Shown: positions 1-9,909 of the stretch, piece by piece | Layout: each line of letters begins with the position of its first letter | How positions within the stretch are numbered: the first letter of the stretch is position 1 | Source of the DNA: Entophlyctis helioformis | Taxonomy: Eukaryota; Chytridiomycota; Chytridiomycetes; Chytridiales; Chytriomycetaceae | NCBI GenBank assembly: GCA_025526915.1 | Contig: JAHLKH010000211.1 | Coordinates: 1 to 41,074 of the forward strand | Direction of reading: 5' to 3' | DNA: 41,074 nucleotides | Position numbers and translations under genes: made by a program | Notes under the pieces: model-generated | The model's database searches: none | Seen by the model: the letters and a program-made list of their open reading frames with translations, nothing else | What the model was told of the DNA's origin: nothing

Positions 1-293
1 AGCGGGCCGTACAGACTGGCCAGGACAAGGAATCTCCAGACGGCGCGCGTGGTGTAGATGACGCCGCATAATGCACGGTACACGAACCCAAAGAATGCGC
101 GAGGGCCTGCGTTTAATGCCGTGAGAACGACAGGGCTGGCTGCCGGTGATGCGTCGACAGACGCAGCGATGGTGTCTGCTGGTGCACTGTGATCTTGGGC
201 CGCATGCGGTGACACTGATCTGAATGCGAATGCAGCGACGGCGCCAGTGAGGGCCAGCGAGACAGCCAGATGCGATCTGGTGCGCGAGGACGA

Positions 294-328
<35 letters not shown>

Positions 329-806
329 GGAAGCCGCGCCGGTCCTGTTGCTGATCCTGCCGGAGATGCTGCAGATGCTGCTGCTGCCGATGTTGTTTGC
401 CATGGCAGGCGATGCTGCTGGCAGATGCCGCTGGCATGCAGCGAGAACGGGCGGATCCAGAGAGCAGCCACGACGAGCAGGGCAGCAGCAGATGCAGGAA
501 GCGACTGTGAGCGAGGTGCAGCGGCGCATTCGTGCTGGATGCATGCGGCAGCTGGAGCAGACGGCCGAGCGTGCTGCTGCCCTGGGCTGGCGGCCGCATG
601 ATGATCGCTGCCGTGCGTGGTGTTGCCAGCGAGAGGATTGCTGCCGAGGAATGCACCAGGCGAGCGCCATGCACCGGGCGATGCACCGAGCGAGGCATCG
701 GCAGCGTGGGCGGCATCTGTGGCGCCAGCGGCCGTGGCACCAGTGCCCACGCCTGCGCCAAAGCCGGTGCCCGTGCCCGTGCCTGCAGCAGCGGAGGCGA
801 CGCCAT
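1..806 (-). CDS. 5' part of a probable mitochondrial membrane protein, runs off the left edge
   Basis: The minus-strand frame starting at ATG 806-804 stays open to the edge (about 268 codons), with an in-frame TAA just upstream of the ATG. The first ~140 residues lack acidic residues and are rich in R, A, S, L and H, like a mitochondrial presequence; in-frame ATGs at 716, 698 and 599 could be the true start. A Q/H-rich stretch and a serine run (from the triplet repeat at 294-327) follow, then a hydrophobic segment beginning SHLAVSLALTG. The last visible part reads RAVWRFLVLASLYGP. This arrangement resembles the region in front of the kinase domain of ABC1/ADCK-type atypical kinases, but that domain would lie outside the window, so the family is a guess. 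Start-to-start distance to the divergent gene at 858 is about 50 bp if the outermost ATG is used. Confidence 0.55.
294..327. repeat. (GCT)n triplet microsatellite
   Basis: About eleven uninterrupted GCT units. In the minus-strand frame of the left-edge gene they encode a run of serines. Confidence 0.9.
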
Positions 807-857
807 TATTCGTGGTTATGAGCGTGTGCGGCAAAAGTGGTTTTCCCCGTCACTGCG

Positions 858-3800
858 ATGCCGTCACGATCAGCCGCGAGCGGCCACTGGCTGGCTGCCG
901 ATGCGAGCGCCATGGCACACGCAGCGTGGCGTGCGGGCAGCGCTTGGGCCAGCACGCTGCCGCCTGCCGCCGTGCTTGCGGCTCTGCTGGTCCTGGTGCT
1001 GCTGCTGGTCCTGCTGCTGCGGATGCTGCTGCTGTATCGGCAGCGTCCCGCAGAGGCCAGCGTGGCCCGCATGCACAAGGACGCTGTGGCCAGGTACGCA
1101 TGCCTTGCCCATATCGCCCTCGACGCCGACGCCGCTGGCATCGCTGGCATCGCTGACGTGGCCATGCACGGCAGACTGGCTGCCCAGCCCGCCCTCACGC
1201 CGCTGCTGTCTGCGCTGCTCGCCCACCCAGACGCTCGCGAACGCTTCCTGAGCCGCACACTGCTCAGCATCCTCGGGCGAGACCGTGTGTTCCATGCTCC
1301 GATGCCGCCGCTGCCGCCCGACGGATCGTGTGCGGCGTGCACCAGCAGCTGCCCGCCAGGCTCCCGCTTGCGGGTCACTGTGGGCTGGTGGCCCATGCCG
1401 GCCATGCCGTCCATGCCGTCCATGTCCTCCTTGTCCGGCGTGTAAGTCGCCGCGCATGTGACAGTCGCCCGTCTGTGCAGACCGCCCTTGCCTGATCACG
1501 CTCGAAGCAGTGGCGCGTTGTCACATGACAGGCTCCACGAGTTCAAGATCAAGCTGGGCCGGCCGTCGCCCTTCCACTCAGACATCGAGGCCCGCGCGGC
1601 GGCAGCGCTCCACAGTCACTTTGAGTCACTGTCGCCCCCGCCCAGCGCTGCCAGAAAGATGCACACCATCGCTTCCTTCATCCGCGCCATCGGCTTCTTC
1701 ATATCCCGCAAAGTTCCCCTCAAGAACGTGCACATGGACAGAGACGACTTTGTGCGCCACATGTGCAGTGTTGGCTGCCGACTGCCGTGGCAACAGTTTA
1801 TCGTCTACGCGCGTCTCCCGTCCTTTGATCGGCCCTATCTACTCATCGAGCTCCAGATTCGCGGTATGCTGATCGCCACCCACTCTGCCACACGCCTTCC
1901 ACTGACTCGTGAGACTCTGTAATGATCGCAGGCATCTTCAAGTACGCCTCAAGAGAAGCCACTGTGCAAATCAACAGAGCGCGTGCCATTGCAAAGACGC
2001 GACTGGAACAGGCTCGCGACACGGTCAGGGACCATCTTGCAAACCTCAACGAGAACCTGAGCAGTGCTCTGGATATCTTTGACGACGAGCAGGTGCCCGT
2101 GGCCGAGCGTGCCAAGCTGCGTGAGCAAAACGTTCTCAAGGACGAGAACCTGGCTCCCCTGACGCAGCTCGAGATGCAGCGATTCGAGAACAAGAAGAAC
2201 GTCGCTGTTGCCCTGACAGAGTGCCTGGCAACCATCCTGCCGCAGGACCTGCAGCTGTCGCTCAAGAACCCTCTGGTGCTTGTGGCGAACGACTACCGCA
2301 AACGCATTTCTCCCAAAGACGTGGGCAGCGATGTATACCTTGCACTGCACGTCCACGTCACTGCTGCAAAGCTTGGCCTGGTACGCCGTCTCATTCGTTC
2401 ATTGATGCCTTATCGCCTACTGCTGACTGACTCGTATGATGCATGTGCAGACGGTTGATGTTCTGGATGCCAATCCAGGATTCTTTGCTTTCGCGCACAA
2501 GAATGCCATCCATCGCTACCTGATGGTCTTCAACCACACCTTGCGCGTGAACCAAAAGACCAAAGAGATCTCGATCATGTACGAAAGCCTGATGCGTCCA
2601 TGGCCTGCTGTTTCCAAGCTGCTCAAACGCAAAGAAGGCGATCCTGAGGTCATCACTGGATTCTACTGTCGGCGTGGACTCACCAACACGGGCATCAGCC
2701 ATTGGTCCAAGCTGAAGCCCTTTATCCGGCTGCCGCCGCCCGATGCGACTGTAGACCGCAACAATATCTGCAACGGCCGTCCGCCAGCCATGCGCCATGA
2801 CTGGGGCGACAGATACATTCTCGAGTTCTGCTCGTGGATCCTGGACGAATCGCCGCGACTCGGAGGCGATCATGTCTGGATCCGACTCAAGACACCCCAG
2901 GGCGATATCTACTCTGTTGGGCAGTACCGACCGCGCAAACTCAACATGAGCGACCAGTTTGTGTTTCCGATGAAGATCAAGATGTGCGAGTTCAATGTGC
3001 GTTGGGCATCCCGGCTGGCGCTGTTGCTGTTAGATGCTGCCGACTTACATGTGTTGCGTTGACAGTCGCCGGATATCTGCGAGTTTTGGACGGGGCCGTA
3101 CCGGACACTTGCCTTTGAGATCAAGGTGTGGCGTGTCTGAATCCTTGATGCCGATCAGACCCACGTTGCTGACAAGGCGAGAAACGGTTGAAACATGCAG
3201 AAGGAGCAGTTTCTCGCGATGAAGGAGCAGATGGAAAAGGACCAGGCTGCGCAAGATCATGTGTACCAGATTTTCAAGGAGAACTGCGTCAATGCAAGTT
3301 GTGATGGCTGCTTTCTTGCATCGAGCCATTTCCCACATGCTGACACGACCGCCGCCACACAGTACGTCATGTCCATTGCACGGCTTGCTGGGATCTGGTT
3401 CCCAACCGCACTGCCCATTGCCGAGCTCCTTATTGCCGAGCGCGTCAAGAACGCAGGAAAACGCGCATGGGCATCTCGCTACGTCCCACAGTCCGTTCGG
3501 TCGCTTGCTCTGCGTCTGTGGACGATGCAGTTCAACTGGATCGCGCTGCTTCTTGGCGCTGGCATGATATCCGAAGAAGTCAAGCTCGAGCCAAAGTACG
3601 CGTGGGTCGAGCCGTACATTCGCGACCTCAACGACTTTACCAACCCTGAAAAGGTCATTGCCCATCATCCATGGGTGATTGGCGAGTACATTAGCAAGGA
3701 GGTGGCGCTGTGGCGCGATGAGATGACTGCCCGCACGGTTGCGATGATCCGGGATGCTGAGGCGAGGATGGCTGCATGCAATGACCAGCCGGGTATTGAC

Positions 3801-3890
3801 GTCATTAAGCACGAGATTGACAGTCTGCAGAGAGAAAAGGAACGCATCCGCTTTGCTATTCCTGAAAAGTTTACTCTGAATGCTCAATAG
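858..3890 (+). CDS. Membrane-anchored protein of unknown function with a possible permuted papain-like domain
   Basis: Six exons: 858-1441, 1532-1863, 1932-2380, 2451-2996, 3066-3125, 3201-3890. Introns are 68-90 nt with GT/AG ends, and the spliced CDS is 2661 nt, exactly 886 aa. An in-frame TGA at 819-821 makes ATG 858 the first start. Residues ~35-60 form one strongly hydrophobic helix followed by basic residues, so the protein is probably a single-pass anchored protein with the bulk on one side of the membrane. A charged helical part encoded by the third exon (from residue ~306) may be a coiled coil. The second half holds a GDHVWIRL...GDIYSVGQY block (His596) and, 90 residues later, NCVNASCDGC (Cys686). 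The His-then-Cys order is like permuted NlpC/P60-papain folds; this is inference only. I do not recognise the family. It converges on the carboxypeptidase gene. Confidence 0.75.
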
Positions 3891-4179
3891 ACCGCCAGTC
3901 TGCCCTGCACTATTGCTCCTGTCAAGGATAACGACTGAACAATCAAGCTGATCGCTGCATTTCCACATGCAATCATCGCATGGCTGGCACACACTAAGCC
4001 GGCGCTGCTTTGAAACAAGGCAAGACTCGCTCTAATCGATTCATTTCAAGGTCTGCTCGCTGCCACAAAGTCACGACCTCGAAGCCAGCCAAACACCCCC
4101 GAAACGAACAGTATAAGGTTGAATGATGTTACACGGTTGGCACACGGCAGTGGGGGGATTCGTGCTCTCGAGCGCTCCT
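3891..4179. other. Convergent 3' intergenic region
   Basis: This stretch lies between two convergent stop codons. It carries the 85-bp inverted repeat described separately. I see no ORF, tRNA-like element or clear polyadenylation signal. Confidence 0.6.
4023..4107 (+). repeat. 85-bp dispersed repeat, copy 1
   Basis: The sequence beginning AGACTCGCTCTAATCGATTC and ending near CCCCGAAACGA recurs in inverted orientation at 26428-26512 with only three mismatches and no gaps. It lies in the shared 3' flank of two convergent genes and has no ORF. It may be a small non-coding RNA gene, a MITE or SINE fragment, or a conserved 3' processing element. Confidence 0.85.
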
Positions 4180-7003
4180 TTATCCGTCATCGTCTTCATC
4201 GTCGTCTGAGCTGCTGCTGTCGTTGCTGGCGTTGTCGCGCACCGACTCGCCCAGCACATCGTCCTCGGCCAGATCGCCCGCTCCGTCTGCACCGTCCATC
4301 ATATCTTCTGCAGAGTCGCGTTTGATGGACCGTCTGCGGTTGCGCACAGACGACGACCGACGTGCACCTGTCCCGCCTGTCTTGGTGGTGGAGCCACCGC
4401 CGGCCGATGCTGAGTTTGCTGCAACAGATGACGTGGATGTCGATGTCAGTCTGCTGCTCTTGTCTTTGGATTTCGCGAGGCTTGTGCGGCCTGTCGAGCT
4501 TGATCCTTTGGCTGTGCTGTTGCTGTTGCTGCCACCTGCACCAGCGGCCGACGTGACAACAACCACAGCGCCAGAAGCAATCGCCGCATTCGCGCTGCCC
4601 TTTTTGGGTTTGCCAGAAGATGCCAGCCCGCTGCTGCCGCCGCCGCCCTTTTTGCGCGGCCGGATCGGCGTGGCAGAGGCCGATGAACTCGATGACGACG
4701 GCGCGGATTTGCTGATCCGTCCCTGCCCGCTTCCGCCCCCATTGCCGCCGTTTTCGCCAGAGATCGCCGCTTGCCCGCCACCACCGACGGAGCCAAGGAC
4801 AGCGACTGGGATCACAGGGCCGCCAAACTCTGGCGTGCCCAGCAAGCCAAAGACGCCTCGCCCGAAATCCGCACCCATGCGCTCCAGATCCGGGATTCCA
4901 AACTGCGAGCCCTTGCGGTCGCCGAAATCTGCGCCGCAGTAGCTGGACTCGAGTGTGAACGAGTTGATGAGGCCAAACTCACGCCAGAGCACGACGCGTG
5001 CCGTTGACTCTTTGGACCGCTCGATAGCGAACCGGCAGGAGTTGTAGTCAAAGATGGGCGACTGGCTGGCGAGCAGGTGCGGGAATATCTTTTCCAGGTT
5101 CTCCGTGTCGGGCGAGCCGCTGTTCTCGCAGCCAAACACAAAGACGTTCTTGCGGCGCGAGTGGCCATGGAAATCGCATGCCAGCTGTGTGCGTGTGGAC
5201 GCGTTTAAAGTGTTAGAAACGCGTTGGCAGTTGGCGGACGGGCAGGGAGGCAGGTGGGCAGGGAGGCACGGTTTGATGTACCAGTGGACGGTTGCCCAGA
5301 CCGATAATGTAGCGCCAGAGGAGCTTGGTCCAGAAGATGGTTGGTGTCGACACGCGCGACGGACGCTTCCATTGTCTGTTGAGATCCACGCCTGCCAGCG
5401 AGCACCGATGACTGCGGGCCGTATACAGCGTCAGCCAATGCGGCTCTCTACATCTTCAATGCAGCAAGGCCAATACGCGGATACCTTCCATTGACAACAC
5501 CGTCTGGATTGAGCATGGGCACGATCTTGAAGATGCACTTGCGGCGCAGCATGACAGCAGCCTCGTCCATAGACAGCAGAAACTGTATCAGCCCGTTCAT
5601 GATGTGGCTCGAGTTGCTTTCGCCGGGATGCACGCGCGCGCTCAGAAACACGTACTTTCTCTCGGCCAGCGGACATGTGACGACTGGACTCGCTGGATCA
5701 GCATCCCAGCACGCCTAGCCCCACAACTGCACGCAAGACAACTCACTGTCCTCAAAGTCGGTAATGGTCAGCAGCACGCACTCGTTTCCTCCGAGCGTCT
5801 GGCACAGCGTCGACCGGCGGCAATGCATCCTATACCGCGGGTTCTGGTAGAACTGGTACAGTGTCCGCTGCAGCTCCGAGTACGTGTACGGGTAGTGGTA
5901 CGCCACAAACACCGTGTCGTCCGGCGCGCGGAACACCAGCGTGAACACGAGCGTCGAGTACGTGCCCGCAATATCCTCGGCAATCAGCCCCACATCAACG
6001 TCTCCCGAGGCAGCAGCAGTTGTTGATGATGTCGTTGCGTGCGGTGGCTGGTGTGTTGCCGGCCCCGGTTTCCTGTAGTGGTTCTTGATGTAGAAGACAC
6101 AGTCGCCCGACCGCCGCCAGCCTGGATCCGACAGCGAGTAGACGACAGGCTGCATGCCGTGGTTGAACTGCGACGCGGGTTTGCTGAGGTTGAGGATATT
6201 GAACTTGTACGCGGCGTTGGGGATCATGCGCTGCATGGAGAAGAAGAACCATTGGTTGTGTTTGCCTTGGCTTGCGTTGATGTCGGTCTGCACAATGAGA
6301 TCGTACTCAAACTGCGATATCTGTTTGCGGCGGTGTGTGTGAGTATGGATGGCAAGGGCAGATGGAGCAGTGGCAAGACTTACCCTGATGGCCATCTGGA
6401 GATTGCCCGACTCGAAGCGCGAGTCAAACAGGAGCGAGCCGTCGTATGCGGACATGGCATTGATGGCCACATTGTCGTCCATGACATCGTACACCAGCGT
6501 GCCCTTTGGTGTGCCCTGGAACATCCTTGCCGTGTGCTCAAACACGGTTTTCCTGTTCCGCTATATCAGTCCGCCACGACGGTCAACAGGCACGGCAGCA
6601 TCGCATTGCTGGCACCTACCGTAGGCTCAGGGGCGATCGGCGCACTTGCTGCTCAGTCTCGCCGGGACACTGGTTGCGGCACACAAAATGCTTGCCAGGT
6701 GCCATGGGCTGCACGTGTCGCACACGGATGTTTGGTGCAGGCGGATCACACGGCGACAGGCTCTGTCCGCGCATCAGCATGATCTCTGGGCACAGTGCCT
6801 CGAGACGCGATACCACCATGTCTGTCGCTGCGTCTGGACCCTGGCTCGACAATGCCGACGAAGGCGGCTTGAGTGCTGTCGGAGACACGTACGCATTGAG
6901 ACGCTGCGTGTACTCTGCTACAATGCGCTCGTAGTCTTCGTCTGTTTCTGTGTCGGATGCCGTGTCTGCGAATCCGTCTGGTGCCGCGGCTTGCTGTTGC
7001 TGC

Positions 7004-7035
<32 letters not shown>

Positions 7036-9864
7036 TTGCTGTTGCTGCTTGGATTGTGCCAACCCTGATGGCGGCAAGCCAGCTGCAGACGCGTCCTGGC
7101 TGCTGCTCTTTGCAGAGGAAGGTAGCGATCCGCTATTCGATGATGACGAGGATGTGGACGGCGAGGAGGACGGCGGGAGCGGTTTTACTGCTGCTGTGCT
7201 GGCTCCAATCGACTGGTTGGCCGCTGTCGCTGCAAGCACTGCTGCTGCAACCTGTTTCCCGCTCACCGGTGTCTGCTTTGGCGGCAGGGGAAACACGCGG
7301 TCCTTGTAGTGCTGCAGGAACGGCAGATCAGAGTGGGCGACGGCTGCACGCAGGACGGCCACAAGCAGCGATGGCGTTGAGCTTGCAGACGACAATGCCG
7401 TGTTGGCCCCGTCGTTGGCTGCCGTGGCAGGCGTGTCAGCTGTGCACTCCACTCGCGTCTGGACAGCCTGCGCGTTGACCATCATCCATCTTACTGTGTA
7501 GCGCAGTGTGCAGCGCGTCCGTCAGCTGCTTGGCTCCATCTGCAGCATCAAACATTCGCTTTCCGAAATCTAGCCAGGCGGCCAACGGCTTATCCAGTCA
7601 GTTTCGACGCTTGCGTACTCGCTTTGTTGAGGCAGACTCCAACCCACCATACTCGATTACAACACGCAGCAGTTTCAGGCTTGCACGCTGGATGCCCTCA
7701 TAGATGGATGTCGACAGCGACAGAAAGAATTTGACGCCAAACGTGTGGAGGATCTCCAGACACATGGATCCTAGACACACAGAGTGTCAGTGGTTGTCAT
7801 GAAGAAGGGAGAGCCGCGCTATCCAAAACTAACGAGATTTGGACAGGATGGCCAGCAGCTCGATCAGGCAGTCCAGCTTGGCCTGGCTGATCTGCGGCGG
7901 CGGGTTCTTGAGCAGCTGCTCAATCAGCGGCAGGATGCTCGTCTTTTGTATCGACCCAAACATTGTATCTGTCCAAGCCATCCATGGTCAGCACAGCGCG
8001 TCTCAGGGGGCACACCAACAGAGAAGATGCGCACCGTTCTTGTTCAGAAAGACACGAAGGCCGTTGAATGCGAGCAGCATGGCGCTGTAGTCTTTGCGGT
8101 CAAGCCACCGCTGGCTGATATCAATGGTGATGTTAATCGCATTATGCAGTCTTGCCAGCAGCGGCAGCTTGGTGTCTGTTGGTACACGCTGGTCAGTTGC
8201 GATCGTGATGGCAGTGCCCGAGATGGCGTGCGTCGCCTACCGAATTTGGCCATCTTGATCAAGAGGGTCAGGATATTTACAAGCACGTCGTCGAGCCTTT
8301 GGGACAGATTGGGCGAGATGGTGTGTCCGTTTGGTGCAAGGTACTCTTGGTAGTACAGCTGGAGTGCGCGCATGAGCACGACTGTGAGGTTCTTCTTTGC
8401 CATGATGGTCAGGTTGTTTTGGTTGCATTCGCTGGTTGTGACGAGTCGGATGAGCAGGTTGGTGATGACAACCGATGTGTCAATGTCTGGCGTGAGCTGT
8501 TGGTAGCGCACCGTTAGCACGTTTGTGGATGCCCTTGCACGATGACCCGAGAAGGGTGCACGTACTCGTAGACACTTGAAGAGCACCGATATGTTGACAT
8601 TTGATTTGGAAAACAGAGCCTTTTGGATCGCAGACTCTGTTGTCAAGGCAAGCCGCACCGTGTCAGCCGCTAAGCGACTCCCACAGCCATGCATCGCAAC
8701 ACAATGCCCATCCCACCTGCGTAAATGGCGCTGCCCTCCTTGTCCATCAGACGCTTGAGATCGAGACACTGCCGAATAATGCGTCGTCTCGCGTCTGTTG
8801 ATATGGAGATGTTCTGGAACGCACGCATGAACGCTGCTTCGTCTGGAGACGACACTGACGAGGATCCGCCAGAGTCCGAAGCCCCTGCTGGCCGGCCAGC
8901 GTTCAGCGACGACCTTGACGATCCAGTGCCATTCAGGGCCGCCTCGGTCAGGCTGTTGTGTGTCTGAACGTTTGCGCCAGACGACGACGAGGATGCCGTT
9001 GTTGCCAGAGACGAAGATGAAGACGACGCGAGTGCGACTGCTGCTGATGTTGCTGTGATGGTCGCTGTGGTATACGATGCAGATGCCGATGATGTTGCAG
9101 TAAACGAGTCTTGCCTTTCGAGGACAGAGACTGAACTTGAGCCCGTTGATATTGACAGTGTTGTGGCGTTGTCTGTTGTGATGATGGAAGTCAGCGACTC
9201 GCGTCTTGAGAGACCGAATGTGATGGAATCGTCGCCGCCATTCGCGCCTTCTTCGTCAAGGATCTGGGATATGGCGTTGAGGATCCGCAGAACGGGGCTT
9301 GGCACATTGCCTGTGACGGTCAGGTTAGGTGCGTCGCGGCTCTTGCTGTTGTTGGTTTTGGGCGGTTGCCATGGCCGTGCAGAGAATGAGCGCGAGTTTG
9401 GACGCGATGGGATGCGACCAAGGGAGGCAGGCTGTGAGTCTTGCAATGTTAGCAAGGCGTTGATGGGGATGATACACGTACATCTTGGGCAAGTTGATGC
9501 TGCGGCCCAGCTTGGAAGTCTTGGCAGTCGCAGCAGACGCCGACATGCTATTGTTGGAAGCGGATGACTGGCCAGAAGCGGCGGCAGCAGCACTGTTTGA
9601 TAGCGACGAAAGCGAAGATGACGCGGTACTGAGACCGCCAAATGCCGCCACAGAGGCTGCAGACCCCAGCGAGCCAGATGCAGCAGCAGCAGCAGCAGGC
9701 GAGGCAGAGGCGAGACCAGACAGCGACGGCGACGCGCCGTTGGGTATGGCCGACGTGGCTGTTGCAGCAGCTGCCTGGAAGTCTGGCATCGACCCGAGCT
9801 TTTTGACGCGGGAGTTGCTGCTGCTTCCGCCTGCAGACTTTTTTGTTGAGATGCTCGACCGCAT
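4180..9864 (-). CDS. CCP1: Cytosolic carboxypeptidase (CCP1/Nna1-like, M14), tubulin deglutamylase
   Basis: Zinc carboxypeptidase expected to trim polyglutamate side chains or C-termini of tubulin in the cytosol or axoneme. Fourteen exons: 9864-9478, 9431-8717, 8669-8566, 8496-8241, 8175-8035, 7968-7834, 7770-7648, 7569-7495, 7439-6620, 6552-6384, 6320-5747, 5683-5485, 5411-5282, 5184-4180. The spliced CDS is 4833 nt, 1610 aa, and all phases match. Order: Ser/Ala-rich N-terminus, helical ARM-like repeats (~370-680), Q-run linker, the CCP N-domain (FESGNLQ, QWFFF, YNxGMxP-like), then the catalytic domain. HPGE supplies zinc ligands His1185 and Glu1188; NPDGVVNG, RCSLAGVDLNRQW and DFHGHS follow, and FTLESSYCG supplies the catalytic Glu1355. 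The tail is disordered, serine-rich and ends in an acidic run. Exon 1/2 splicing (46-nt intron, GTGTAT donor) is the least certain junction. An upstream in-frame ATG at 9930 would overlap the P2X first exon. The gene fits a flagellated organism. Confidence 0.93.
6992..7049. repeat. CAG/CTG repeat encoding polyglutamine in CCP1
   Basis: Interrupted CTG/TTG triplets that read as roughly 20 glutamines on the minus strand, in the linker between the ARM-like part and the carboxypeptidase module. Confidence 0.9.
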
Positions 9865-9909
9865 CGTTATGTTGTGAATAGGTGAAAGTGCTTTGCCCAA
9901 TACTTTTTG
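9865..9909. promoter_or_regulatory. Very short divergent promoter between CCP1 and P2X
   Basis: Only 45 bp separate the best-supported CCP1 start (ATG 9864-9862, minus) from the P2X start (ATG 9910-9912, plus). Any promoter elements must overlap the 5' ends of the two genes. No TATA box is visible. Confidence 0.5.

Noticed and set aside
270..821. Plus-strand polyalanine ORF near the left edge
   Set aside because: It is antisense to the open minus-strand frame, with Cys/His/Arg-rich shadow composition.
7618..7647. 30-nt intron after STKR in CCP1
   Set aside because: Too short. The 78-nt intron 7570-7647 has matching phase, a CTGAC branch point and a CTAG acceptor.
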